64,000 nucleotides of DNA from Streptococcus respiraculi (GTDB lineage Bacteria; Bacillota; Bacilli; Lactobacillales; Streptococcaceae), in NCBI RefSeq assembly GCF_003595525.1, contig NZ_CP022680.1:372001-436000 (forward strand), in the 5' to 3' direction. Below, piece after piece: positions 17,003-26,426 of the stretch. Numbering within the stretch: the stretch's first letter is position 1; the number at the start of each line of letters is the position of its first letter. A program made the position numbers and the translations under genes. Below the pieces are notes generated by a model. It was not told where the DNA came from and searched no databases. It saw only the letters and a program-made list of their open reading frames with translations.

Positions 17003-19570
17003 ATGATTACATCGGAAGAGATAAAGTCGCGTTTATGGAATGGAGCAAATGAATTACGTGGCTCTATGGATGCAAGTCGCTATAAAGATTACATGCTGGG
17101 GCTGATGTTCTATAAATTTTTAAGTGATCAAACACTTAAAACCTTTGCGATGACAGCTGGTTTGACAAGTGAGGATAATTGGTATGATGCTTATGTGGAA
17201 GCACATGCTACTTATGGTGAGGACTTGGAGAGTATGATTCAGGATGTAGTAGGTTATTATGTCCGCCCAACTCATCTATACCAAACTTGGATAAAGGATA
17301 TGAACTCCGGTCATTTTGAGGTGCAAAAGGTTGCGGATAGTCTTAGTCAATTTGAGCGTAGTATAGCAGTGACCAAGGGTTCAGATGATTTTAAGGGACT
17401 TTTTGCTAATTCGACATTGGATTTGGCAGACACAGCCCTAGGAAGTAACTTAAATGAGCGTAGTAAAAATATTCAGGCGCTAATCCGTTTATTTGAAGAT
17501 TTAGATATGGTTGCCTTGCAAGATGGAGATGTGCTAGGAGATGCCTATGAGTACTTGATTGGTCAGTTTGCCATGGAATCTGGTAAAAAAGCTGGAGAAT
17601 TCTACACCCCACATCAAGTTAGTGAAGTGATGGCACAGATTATTGCAACAGATGGTGGGATCTCGTCCATCTATGACCCCACAGTTGGTTCAGGCTCGCT
17701 TTTGTTGACTGTTAGGAAGCACTTATCTGACGAGCAACAAAAGAAGTTAAATTATTATGGTCAAGAAAAAAACACAGCTACTTATAACTTGACACGAATG
17801 AACCTGTTATTGCACGGTGTTCGTCCAGAGAAAATGACCATAAAAAATGGCGATACCCTATCACACGACTGGCCAGAAGATCCTGAAAGACCAAACGAAG
17901 GGGTACAATTTGATGCGGTGGTTATGAATCCACCTTACTCTGTTAAAAATTGGAATCGTTCAGGTTTAAAATCAAGCGATCCTCGGTTTGAGGTCGCAGG
18001 TGTACTCCCTCCTGATTCAAAGGGTGATTATGCTTTTTTATTACACGGTTTGTATCACTTATCAACAACAGGGACTATGGCGATCGTCTTACCGCATGGT
18101 GTATTATTCCGTGGAGCGGCAGAAGGCGAAATCCGTAAACGTCTGCTTGCGAAAAATCAAATCGATGCAGTTATCGGGCTTCCAAGTAATCTCTTTACCA
18201 ATACAGGAATCCCAGTATGTATCATTATTTTGAAGAAAAATAGAGGGTTGGATGAACCGGTTCTCTTTATTGATGCATCTAAAAACTTTATCAAATCTGG
18301 TAAGCAAAATGCCCTTCAAGAAAAAGATATTGCCAAAATTGTTGATGTCTACCAAAATCGTTTAGAAGAGAAAGGGTACAGTCATTTAGCGACACGTCAA
18401 GAGTTGATTCAAAATGACTATAATATGAATATTCCACGTTATGTAGCGGCTATTGATGAAGAAATCCCCCATGATGTAGATGCTCACCTATATGGTGGTA
18501 TTCCTGAAACAAACATCCAATCATTAAACGTATTAAATCAACTCGTTCCTGACATGCTGAAACAAGCTTTTATAGAGAAATTTCCAGGCTACGTGAAGTT
18601 GAAAACATCCACAGAAGAATTTACGAAAGATATTTTTGCACATCCAGCAGTTATAGCAATATCTGAAGAGGTGAAAAAGGTCATATTAGATTATGTTGCA
18701 GTCTATTGGAAAGGGCTACATCAGCTAAATCCAGATACCAATACACGGATGTTGAAAGAAAGGATGTTGACAGATATAAAGACACGTCTTGCTGATTTTG
18801 AGCTGATTGATAGTTATGAAGGCTATCAAATCATTGCAGAAATCTGGGCAGAAACGCTGACACATGATGCGGAACTCATCGAACAATTGGGCTATTATAA
18901 GGCAGGTCGCACACGTGAACCTAATATGGTCACGAGGGGGAAAAATAAAGAGAAGTTTCAAGATGGCTGGAATGGGGTTATTATTCCAAATAGTCTGATT
19001 GCTAGTGAACTGTTCGAAAGTGAGCAGTCAGAAATTGAAGGCTTAAAATCGAGAGTAGTAGAAATCGAAAGTGAATTGAGTGAGTTGGTTGAGGCAGCCA
19101 AGGTAGAAGATAGCGAAGAATACAATGCTCTCTTTGATACCATTAAGAAAAATGATGAGGGAGAGCCACAAGATAGCTTTGATAATAAACTGTTAAACCA
19201 ATCCCTGAAGCAAGTAGAACAATCCTCTGCTGAGTATACTCTTTTGAAAAAAGTTGTGGAGAACACCAAGGAAAAAACGACCATCAGCAAGTCCATTAAG
19301 GTAAAAGAGCAAGAGTTGAAAGAACTCGTATCGGACCGTATTGAGAAATTAACGGATGAAGAAATCGACCGCCTTCTGTATAAAAAATGGTTTGGCAATG
19401 TTGTCAAGAAGGCTGTGGAACTGGTTGAAACACCTCTTAAAGCTGAAATTGCCATTATTGATGAATTGGACAAGCGCTACGGTGAAACCTTAGATGACAT
19501 GGACGCTGAAATTGCTAAGCTAGAAAAAGAACTGGAAGCCTTAATGAATGAATTGGTGGTGCTGTCATGA
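17003..19570 (+). CDS. hsdM: Type I restriction-modification methyltransferase subunit HsdM
   Basis: 855 residues. N-terminal helical HsdM_N region (about 1-150), then the N6-adenine methyltransferase core with SAM motif DPTVGSGSLLL (about 225) and catalytic NPPYS (about 309). The C-terminal third (about 670-855) is strongly helical and charged, a probable coiled coil binding HsdS. It is longer than the usual 500-550 residues because of this extension. The TGA stop overlaps an ATG at 19567 that is the relic start of hsdS. With HsdS it methylates the bipartite target; with HsdR it restricts. Confidence 0.93.
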   Translation: MITSEEIKSRLWNGANELRGSMDASRYKDYMLGLMFYKFLSDQTLKTFAMTAGLTSEDNWYDAYVEAHATYGEDLESMIQDVVGYYVRPTHLYQTWIKDMNSGHFEVQKVADSLSQFERSIAVTKGSDDFKGLFANSTLDLADTALGSNLNERSKNIQALIRLFEDLDMVALQDGDVLGDAYEYLIGQFAMESGKKAGEFYTPHQVSEVMAQIIATDGGISSIYDPTVGSGSLLLTVRKHLSDEQQKKLNYYGQEKNTATYNLTRMNLLLHGVRPEKMTIKNGDTLSHDWPEDPERPNEGVQFDAVVMNPPYSVKNWNRSGLKSSDPRFEVAGVLPPDSKGDYAFLLHGLYHLSTTGTMAIVLPHGVLFRGAAEGEIRKRLLAKNQIDAVIGLPSNLFTNTGIPVCIIILKKNRGLDEPVLFIDASKNFIKSGKQNALQEKDIAKIVDVYQNRLEEKGYSHLATRQELIQNDYNMNIPRYVAAIDEEIPHDVDAHLYGGIPETNIQSLNVLNQLVPDMLKQAFIEKFPGYVKLKTSTEEFTKDIFAHPAVIAISEEVKKVILDYVAVYWKGLHQLNPDTNTRMLKERMLTDIKTRLADFELIDSYEGYQIIAEIWAETLTHDAELIEQLGYYKAGRTREPNMVTRGKNKEKFQDGWNGVIIPNSLIASELFESEQSEIEGLKSRVVEIESELSELVEAAKVEDSEEYNALFDTIKKNDEGEPQDSFDNKLLNQSLKQVEQSSAEYTLLKKVVENTKEKTTISKSIKVKEQELKELVSDRIEKLTDEEIDRLLYKKWFGNVVKKAVELVETPLKAEIAIIDELDKRYGETLDDMDAEIAKLEKELEALMNELVVLS

Positions 19571-19689
19571 CAAAAATAGATAAGAACATTCCCAAACGTC
19601 GCTTTAAAGAGTTCAAAAATGCTTGCGATTTTCTAGATACAAGAAAAAAATCGTCGGAAGTTGGAGGTGTTTTATGCCAAAACAATTAG
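19567..19689 (+). pseudogene. Relic N-terminus of hsdS overlapping the hsdM stop
   Basis: ATG 19567 overlaps the hsdM stop as ATGA, the usual translational coupling. It encodes 40 codons starting MTKIDKNIPKRRFKEFKN, the normal HsdS start, but then enters the 131-bp repeat and stops at 19687. The KRRFKEF motif recurs before TRD3 at 28.3 kb. Its role now may be only to keep ribosomes moving to the next ATG at 19674. Confidence 0.65.
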
Positions 19690-19991
19690 TACCTAAACGC
19701 CGTTTTCCAGAATTTACGGACGCTTGGGAGAGAAAATCTCCAGTGGAGATTTTCTGCGATTTTCTAGATACAAGAAAAAAATCGTCGGAAGTTGGAGGTG
19801 TTTTATGCCAAAACAATTAGTACCTAAACGTCGTTTTCCAGAATTTACGGACGCTTGGGAGAGAAAATCTCCAGTGGAGATTTTCTGCGATTTTCTAGAT
19901 ACAAGAAAAAAATCGCCGGAAGTTGGAGGTGTTTTATGCCAAAACAATTAGTACCTAAACGTCGTTTTCCAGGATTTACGGACGCTTGGGA
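19625..19991 (+). repeat. Tandem array of a 131-bp unit at the start of hsdS
   Basis: Units start at 19625, 19756 and 19887 (exact 131-bp period; the third is partial). Differences are only a few bases. Each full unit contains GGAGG, an ATG (19674, 19805, 19936), the codons for MPKQLVPKRRFP and, in units 1 and 2, a 25-bp palindrome (19731-19755, 19862-19886). The first two ATGs open 48-codon frames that close at 19820 and 19951, just past the next ATG. The third opens the full hsdS. Confidence 0.9.
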
Positions 19992-21168
19992 ACAGCGGAG
20001 GTTTTCGGAGGTAGCTATAACTAGTAGAGGATTGACCTACAAACCATCTGATATATGTAAAGATGGTGTTCGCGTTTTACGTTCCTCTAATATAGATGAA
20101 GATAGATTTGTTTTAAAAGATGATGATGTTTTTGTGAAAAATAATGTAGTGAATATTGGTTATGCAAAAGAGCATGATATTCTTATCACTTCTGCAAATG
20201 GTTCATCAAGACTTGTAGGGAAACATGCAATTATAAAAGAAATCGCTGATGAACCAATTGTTCATGGTGGATTTATGTTAATTGCTTCAACTAAATATCC
20301 ATATTTTATCAATGCTTCTATGAGTTCCTCTTGGTATAAGAAATTTATTGATTTATTTGTATCAGGTGGTAATGGAGCTATTGGGAATCTTAATAAAAAT
20401 GATTTGGACAATCAAAATATTTTTATTCCGACTGAAGCTGAACAACAAAAAATCGGTGAGTATTTCTCTAACTTCGACCGCCTCATCACCCTTCATCAGC
20501 GTAAGCTTGACAAGTTAAAAAATGTCAAAAAGGCTTATTTGTCGGAATTATTCCCTGCTGAAGGAGAGCGTGAGCCAAAACGCCGTTTTCCAGGATTTAC
20601 GGACGCTTGGGAACAGCGGAAGCTGGGAAATATTCTTCAAGAGAGTAATATTCGTACATCGAATTTTATAAACAACCCATTATATAGTTTAACTATCGAA
20701 AATGGTGTCACTCCAAAGACAGAACGTTATGAAAGAAGTTCACTTGTAACAAAAACAGAAGACTTATTTAAAGTAGTTAAACCAAATGAGTTTGTTACCA
20801 ACCCTATGAATCTTAGATTTGGAGCACTTGGATATAATAAAAATGCCTTTAATGTAGCTGTTTCTGGATATTATGATGTGTTTTCGATTGACGACAATAA
20901 ATGTAGTGGATTTTGGAACGCATACTTTAAAACTCCTAAAACTATGAAAATTTTTGATGATGTCGCTACCGGTTCTCTTGTCGAAAAACGTAGAGTAAAA
21001 TATTCTACTCTCCAACAGTTAGACCTCTATATGCCGAATGCTTTAGATGAAAAAATTCAAATCGGAAGATGCATGAATCAAATCGACCGCCTCATCACCC
21101 TTCATCAGCGTAAGTTGGATAAGCTAAAAGATTTGAAAAAGGCCTACTTAAATGAACTATTCGTTTGA
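19936..21168 (+). CDS. hsdS: Type I restriction-modification specificity subunit HsdS (expressed copy)
   Basis: 410 residues from ATG 19936, the third repeat-unit start with its own GGAGG. Upstream in-frame ATG 19855 would add non-HsdS sequence. Two target recognition domains: TRD1 cassette at 19984-20505 and TRD2 at 20605-21114. Each begins AWEQR and ends DRLITLHQRK, separated by the central conserved helix (LDKLKNVKKAYLSELFP) and followed by a second copy of that helix. Each TRD reads half of the bipartite DNA target. The coding borders of both TRDs are repeated in three silent cassettes between 24.4 and 28.3 kb. The gene is followed by hsdR after 54 bp. Confidence 0.92.
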   Translation: MPKQLVPKRRFPGFTDAWEQRRFSEVAITSRGLTYKPSDICKDGVRVLRSSNIDEDRFVLKDDDVFVKNNVVNIGYAKEHDILITSANGSSRLVGKHAIIKEIADEPIVHGGFMLIASTKYPYFINASMSSSWYKKFIDLFVSGGNGAIGNLNKNDLDNQNIFIPTEAEQQKIGEYFSNFDRLITLHQRKLDKLKNVKKAYLSELFPAEGEREPKRRFPGFTDAWEQRKLGNILQESNIRTSNFINNPLYSLTIENGVTPKTERYERSSLVTKTEDLFKVVKPNEFVTNPMNLRFGALGYNKNAFNVAVSGYYDVFSIDDNKCSGFWNAYFKTPKTMKIFDDVATGSLVEKRRVKYSTLQQLDLYMPNALDEKIQIGRCMNQIDRLITLHQRKLDKLKDLKKAYLNELFV

Positions 21169-21222
21169 TTTCAGCGTGTGTCCTGTAGGCATAACAGGAT
21201 ATAGAAAGGATGCAGAAAGTAT

Positions 21223-24200
21223 ATGAGAGATAAAAATGCCTCTGAGAAGGCCTTTCAGGAAAGTTTTGTAGCAGAATTAACAAAGTACAAGTGGCAAGCA
21301 CCGGATAAACTGAATGGAAATTTACAGAAAGTAACTGTCCAAGATTTGGTGAACAACTGGAGACAGGAATTGAACCGAATAAACGCCGATATTTTGGAAG
21401 GTGTTGCCCTTACTGATGCAGAATTTTCACAAGTTATGTCAAAAGTGAAACAAATTGCCAATAGCTATGAGGCGGCCAAAATCTTATCTATGGAAGGTTC
21501 AATTGGTAAGCTTGACGGTATTTATCGTGATTCTCATCCAGATATAACACGCCAGCAGATTACGTTGACACTATTAAAAAAAGCCCAAGTGAGTGGTGGG
21601 GATTCGAGTTATCAGGTGGCACGTGAAGTCTGGTCAGAAAGCGGAAATCGTTTTGACTTGGTTCTGTTAATCAATGGTCTGCCACTAATCAATATCGAAC
21701 AAAAGCGCAGTGATGTGTCACTTGAGGAAGCCATAGGGCAATTTATGCGTTATTACCGCGATGGCGACTATACCAATAACTTTATGGCTTTTTCACAAAT
21801 GATGATTGCAACTTCCGAGATTGAAACACGGTATTTCGCTACACCAAAATCAATCAATGATTTTAATCCGTCTTTTGTTTTTCATTGGTCTGTTACGCAA
21901 AAAGATCAAGATGGCAATCCGATGGGGCAACGTGTAGTAACAGACTATCGTGACGTAATTGAGCACCTACTCATGGTTCCAATGGCCCATCAAATGGTTG
22001 GTGACTATCTTATTATTGATGAAGACCCAGTGAATGAAGAAAATCGTCGTCATATGCTGATGCGCCCCTATCAAGTCCATGCTTTACAGGCTGTGGAAAA
22101 GGCTGCCTTTGGATGGGATAATCCAGACAAAATCCCACATGGGGGATTTGTTTGGCATACGACTGGTTCTGGAAAAACAATCACGAGTTTTAAAACAGCT
22201 CAGTTTTTATCGACACGAACAGAGTTTGATAAGGTCGTATTTTTACTGGATCGTAGAGATTTGGATGAACAGACCTCTAAAGCCTTCAAGGCTTATGCTA
22301 CCTATGAATCGGTGAATGTGGATGATACGAAGAGTACCTATCAGTTACGAAGACAGCTTACCGCGGCCAAGAGCGGTATTGTTGTGACAACGACCTTCAA
22401 ATTGAGTTTTTTGGTTAAAGATTTAATCGCTGCACAAGATACTAGCCTAGCAGATAAAAAAATCCTTTTTATCATTGATGAAGCCCATCGGACAACGATG
22501 GGAGATATGATGGGAATGATTAAAGAGTATTTCTTTAAAAACGGCTTATTCTTTGGATTTACGGGTACCCCTCTCTTTGATGAAAATAAGGTCAAAGGAA
22601 AAATCAACGAGCGTAGCGAGGTCATCAATACAACTGAAAAATTATTTGGTCCTCTCCTTCATCAGTACACGATTGATGAAGCGATTGCGGATGGCAATGT
22701 ATTAGGATTCCATGTCGATTACATCAATACAGGAGAATTTAGAAGTTACGAAGATTTGCGTGAGCAACTGATTGATACAGTAAGTCAGAAAAAGCCAGAG
22801 CTTGGTAAAAAAGCCCTTCAACGACAAGTCCAACAATGGTCGGAATTAGAAGTTGAAAAAAATGCGGTTAAAGAAGGCCTCTTAGTCTACCAAGATAAAA
22901 CACATATTCCACGAGTGGTGGAGGAGATTCTTTCAAGCTGGCAGGAGCAATCACAAAGTGGAGAGTTTAATGCTATGCTGACAGTTGCTTACAAAGAACG
23001 TGTCATTGCCTACTATCATGAATTTAAAAAGCAGATTGCTGAAACATACCAAGTTGGTGAGCATAGCCCTAATATTGCCATGACCTTTAGCTTTGGCAAT
23101 GAAAATGATCCAGAAAATGTCACGAGAGATGTTATTGAAGAACTGTTTTCTGATTATGAAAAGATGACGGGCGTCTTATTTGTAGCTGGAGACAAGGAGA
23201 GAGGCGAACAAGCTTATTTTGAAGACGTAACAGATCGCTTCAAACGAGGAGGTAGTGGTAGAAATCCTAAAAACTTGGACATCATTATCGTAGCTGACCA
23301 ATTATTGACTGGTTATGATGCCAAACGCTTGAATACCCTGTATGTGGATAGACGACTGGAATTACAAGGGTTAATACAAGCCTATTCACGAACCAATCGT
23401 GTATTTGGCTCTGCCAAAGAATTTGGAACGATTATCAACTTCCAATACCCACGCATCACAGAAGAAACCGTTAATGCAGCTCTGAAATTATACGGTAGTG
23501 GCGGTCAAAGTAGTCGTGTTCTTGTTGAAAAATACGAAGATGCTGTAAGGCTGTTAAACCAATGTGTTGATGGATTGATTGTAGCACTACCAAATCCAAC
23601 GGACTGGATTCAACTTCAGGTTGATGAGGAAGAAAAAGAAAGCTTCAAGCAAGCTTTTAAAGAAACTGCTAAGCAATTAAATCGTGTGGAACAGTACTAT
23701 GAGTTCTCTTGGGATGACGATTTATTTGGCATAACAGAGCATACCTGGTTGCAATATATTGGTGCGTATAAGAATTTATTCCCGCGTGAAATAGGACCAG
23801 TTTCTGATGAGATTAGTCCATTAGCAGGACGCACAAAATTGCAAGGTTCCCAAATTATTAACGCCCAAAGTCTGTTGACATTGATTGGTGAGAAAACGCA
23901 AAATAAAGATGGCTATATGGTCATCAATGATGGGAATTTAGTTTTAATTTTAGAACAAATTCAAGAGTTGAGTAATATGGGTGAAGATGAGCTAGCCGAG
24001 GCTTTAAAAACGTTTATCAATGAAGAACTCGTTACCGGTCATCTTTCAGCAACACTTGACTTTGATGAATCCTTTAAGAAATGGCAAGATGAGCGACAGT
24101 TTAAAGTCATTCAGCAGTTTGCTACGGAATGGGGAATTGATAGTCGCTTACTTCAAAAATCATTGAAAGAATTTCAACTGAACAAAGCAGATGAGATTCC

Positions 24201-24339
24201 TTATAAATCCGAGATCATGACGACACTCAATCCAGCTAGTGCTACAAACCAGTTTTCAGGCAAAAAATTACTACTTAATATGGAGTTGAATAAAATCCTA
24301 CCCCAGTGGATGCTGGAAACCAAACAAAAGTATAAATAA
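21223..24339 (+). CDS. hsdR: Type I restriction endonuclease subunit HsdR
   Basis: 1038 residues. N-terminal PD-(D/E)xK nuclease region with FDLVLLINGLPLINIEQKR (catalytic acidic pair and QK near residues 145-161). SF2 translocase domains follow: Walker A TTGSGKT (about 311), DEAH box IIDEAHR (about 419), motif III FGFTGTPL and motif VI QAYSRTNR. The C-terminal helical region contacts the methyltransferase. It cleaves unmodified DNA distant from the target after ATP-driven translocation. A terminator follows at 24348, ending the operon. Confidence 0.95.
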   Translation: MRDKNASEKAFQESFVAELTKYKWQAPDKLNGNLQKVTVQDLVNNWRQELNRINADILEGVALTDAEFSQVMSKVKQIANSYEAAKILSMEGSIGKLDGIYRDSHPDITRQQITLTLLKKAQVSGGDSSYQVAREVWSESGNRFDLVLLINGLPLINIEQKRSDVSLEEAIGQFMRYYRDGDYTNNFMAFSQMMIATSEIETRYFATPKSINDFNPSFVFHWSVTQKDQDGNPMGQRVVTDYRDVIEHLLMVPMAHQMVGDYLIIDEDPVNEENRRHMLMRPYQVHALQAVEKAAFGWDNPDKIPHGGFVWHTTGSGKTITSFKTAQFLSTRTEFDKVVFLLDRRDLDEQTSKAFKAYATYESVNVDDTKSTYQLRRQLTAAKSGIVVTTTFKLSFLVKDLIAAQDTSLADKKILFIIDEAHRTTMGDMMGMIKEYFFKNGLFFGFTGTPLFDENKVKGKINERSEVINTTEKLFGPLLHQYTIDEAIADGNVLGFHVDYINTGEFRSYEDLREQLIDTVSQKKPELGKKALQRQVQQWSELEVEKNAVKEGLLVYQDKTHIPRVVEEILSSWQEQSQSGEFNAMLTVAYKERVIAYYHEFKKQIAETYQVGEHSPNIAMTFSFGNENDPENVTRDVIEELFSDYEKMTGVLFVAGDKERGEQAYFEDVTDRFKRGGSGRNPKNLDIIIVADQLLTGYDAKRLNTLYVDRRLELQGLIQAYSRTNRVFGSAKEFGTIINFQYPRITEETVNAALKLYGSGGQSSRVLVEKYEDAVRLLNQCVDGLIVALPNPTDWIQLQVDEEEKESFKQAFKETAKQLNRVEQYYEFSWDDDLFGITEHTWLQYIGAYKNLFPREIGPVSDEISPLAGRTKLQGSQIINAQSLLTLIGEKTQNKDGYMVINDGNLVLILEQIQELSNMGEDELAEALKTFINEELVTGHLSATLDFDESFKKWQDERQFKVIQQFATEWGIDSRLLQKSLKEFQLNKADEIPYKSEIMTTLNPASATNQFSGKKLLLNMELNKILPQWMLETKQKYK

Positions 24340-24347
24340 TCAAAGGA

Positions 24348-24373
24348 GATCAAGAGAATTCTTGGTCTTTTTT
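24348..24373 (+). terminator. Terminator after hsdR
   Basis: GATCAAGA pairs with TCTTGGTC (one G-U), followed by TTTTTT. It separates the hsd operon from the silent TRD1 cassette. Confidence 0.75.
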
Positions 24374-24379
24374 GCTTAT

Positions 24380-24901
24380 GCTTGGGAACAGCGGAGGTTT
24401 TCGGAGGTAGCTATAACTAGTAGAGGATTGACCTACAAACCATCTGATATATGTAAAGATGGTGTTCGCGTTTTACGTTCCTCTAATATAGATGAAGATA
24501 GATTTGTTTTAAAAGATGATGATGTTTTTGTGAAAAATAATGTAGTGAATATTGGTTATGCAAAAGAGCATGATATTCTTATCACTTCTGCAAATGGTTC
24601 ATCAAGACTTGTAGGGAAACATGCAATTATAAAAGAAATCGCTGATGAACCAATTGTTCATGGTGGATTTATGTTAATTGCTTCAACTAAATATCCATAT
24701 TTTATCAATGCTTCTATGAGTTCCTCTTGGTATAAGAAATTTATTGATTTATTTGTATCAGGTGGTAATGGAGCTATTGGGAATCTTAATAAAAATGATT
24801 TGGACAATCAAAATATTTTTATTCCGACTGAAGCTGAACAACAAAAAATCGGTGAGTATTTCTCTAACTTCGACCGCCTCATCACCCTTCATCAGCGTAA
24901 G
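24380..24901 (+). pseudogene. Silent hsdS cassette: second copy of TRD1
   Basis: 522 bp, by eye identical to the expressed TRD1 segment 19984-20505, from GCTTGGGAACAGCGGAGG to CATCAGCGTAAG. It has no start codon with an RBS, no central helix and no C-terminal half, and stops four bases after the border (CATAA). It follows the hsdR terminator and precedes the recombinase gene in the same orientation. Likely a donor or partner cassette rather than an expressed protein. Confidence 0.85.
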
Positions 24902-24922
24902 CCATAACAAGAAGGGGTATAT

Positions 24923-25846
24923 ATGAATAAAATTACAAGAGAAACCTTATTACATGACTATTTTCAACAATGGACAAAATTATTTAAAGAAGGAGCAGTT
25001 CGTCCTGTTACCCTTGAAAAATATCAAAACAATTACCAGCACTTAAAAGCTATTGTACCGAATCTGAAATTATGTGAACTCGATCGAACGGTTTACCAGC
25101 AAATATTAAATCAATATGCACAAACGCATGAGAGGCAAACGGTTATTGATTTCCACCATCAGATTAAAGGAGCAGTACTAGATGCGGTAGATGAAGGGTT
25201 AGTTGATAGAGATCCGACAAGAAAAGTTATTTTTAAAGGTAAGGCACCTAGAATAAAGAAGGTTAAGTATTTGAACCAATTTGATTTACATAGTGTCTTA
25301 GCTGACTTGAATTTAGAACTGCAGATCAATTGGGATTGGTTAATATTACTGATTGCCAAAACAGGATTGCGATTTTCGGAAGCTCTTGGACTAACTCCGT
25401 CTGATTTCAATTTCGTACAACAAAACATATCTGTTACGAAAACATGGGATTACAAGGGTAAAGGTGGATTTTTACCAACTAAAAACAAGTCTTCAATACG
25501 AAAAGTCCAGATTGATTGGCAATTAAGTATGCAATTCCAGCAATTAATAAAAGACATACCAGAAGATATGCCTATTTTTGTAAACGGTCCAATTTGTAAT
25601 TCAACACCAAATAAATGGTTGGAGAAGCATTGCAAGAACGTAGGGGTACCAGTGATATCAATACATGGGTTGCGACATACTCATGCGTCTCTTTTAATGT
25701 ATGCAGGAGTATCTATTGCAAGTGTATCTAGGCGACTGGGGCATTCTTCTATTACTACAACGCAAAAGGTTTATATGCATGTCATCACTGAGCTTGAAAA
25801 TCAGGATAACGACTTGGTTATGCGCTACCTGTCAGGCTTGAGTTAA
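24923..25846 (+). CDS. Tyrosine recombinase of the hsdS locus
   Basis: 307 residues. N-terminal SAM-like core-binding domain (about 10-105) and C-terminal catalytic domain with the Arg of AKTGLRFSEALGL (about 149), HGLRHTHASLL (about 247-257), LGH and the nucleophile Tyr in QKVYMHV (about 283). It resembles the recombinases (PsrA/CreX/Xer-like) beside phase-variable type I systems. RBS AAGAAGGGG upstream. It lies between two oppositely oriented hsdS cassettes whose last 32 bp are inverted repeats flanking it, so it could flip its own gene. Role in TRD switching is inferred from context. Confidence 0.88.
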   Translation: MNKITRETLLHDYFQQWTKLFKEGAVRPVTLEKYQNNYQHLKAIVPNLKLCELDRTVYQQILNQYAQTHERQTVIDFHHQIKGAVLDAVDEGLVDRDPTRKVIFKGKAPRIKKVKYLNQFDLHSVLADLNLELQINWDWLILLIAKTGLRFSEALGLTPSDFNFVQQNISVTKTWDYKGKGGFLPTKNKSSIRKVQIDWQLSMQFQQLIKDIPEDMPIFVNGPICNSTPNKWLEKHCKNVGVPVISIHGLRHTHASLLMYAGVSIASVSRRLGHSSITTTQKVYMHVITELENQDNDLVMRYLSGLS

Positions 25847-25857
25847 GACAAAGAAGG

Positions 25858-26367
25858 CTTACGCTGATGAAGGGTGATGAGGCGGTCGATTTGATTCATG
25901 CATCTTCCGATTTGAATTTTTTCATCTAAAGCATTCGGCATATAGAGGTCTAACTGTTGGAGAGTAGAATATTTTACTCTACGTTTTTCGACAAGAGAAC
26001 CGGTAGCGACATCATCAAAAATTTTCATAGTTTTAGGAGTTTTAAAGTATGCGTTCCAAAATCCACTACATTTATTGTCGTCAATCGAAAACACATCATA
26101 ATATCCAGAAACAGCTACATTAAAGGCATTTTTATTATATCCAAGTGCTCCAAATCTAAGATTCATAGGGTTGGTAACAAACTCATTTGGTTTAACTACT
26201 TTAAATAAGTCTTCTGTTTTTGTTACAAGTGAACTTCTTTCATAACGTTCTGTCTTTGGAGTGACACCATTTTCGATAGTTAAACTATATAATGGGTTGT
26301 TTATAAAATTCGATGTACGAATATTACTCTCTTGAAGAATATTTCCCAGCTTCCGCTGTTCCCAAGC
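25858..26367 (-). pseudogene. Silent hsdS cassette: second copy of TRD2, inverted
   Basis: 510 bp on the minus strand. It matches expressed TRD2 (20605-21114) in length and, by eye, in sequence, from GCTTGGGAACAGCGGAAG to CATCAGCGTAAG. It is not preceded by an RBS/ATG of hsdS type; a minus-strand frame from 26445 enters it from the end of the ATPase gene, in a different frame from the ATPase. It lies tail-to-tail with the TRD1 cassette around the recombinase gene. Confidence 0.85.
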
Positions 26368-26426
26368 GCTAGTCTTACAACTAAAAATTCTATTTAGATT
26401 GCATGGTTTTCTTGAATTTCTAATTC

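Noticed and set aside
19625..19991. CRISPR-like or other short-spacer array
   Set aside because: Period is 131 bp of near-identical coding sequence without unique spacers; it is a tandem duplication of the hsdS start.
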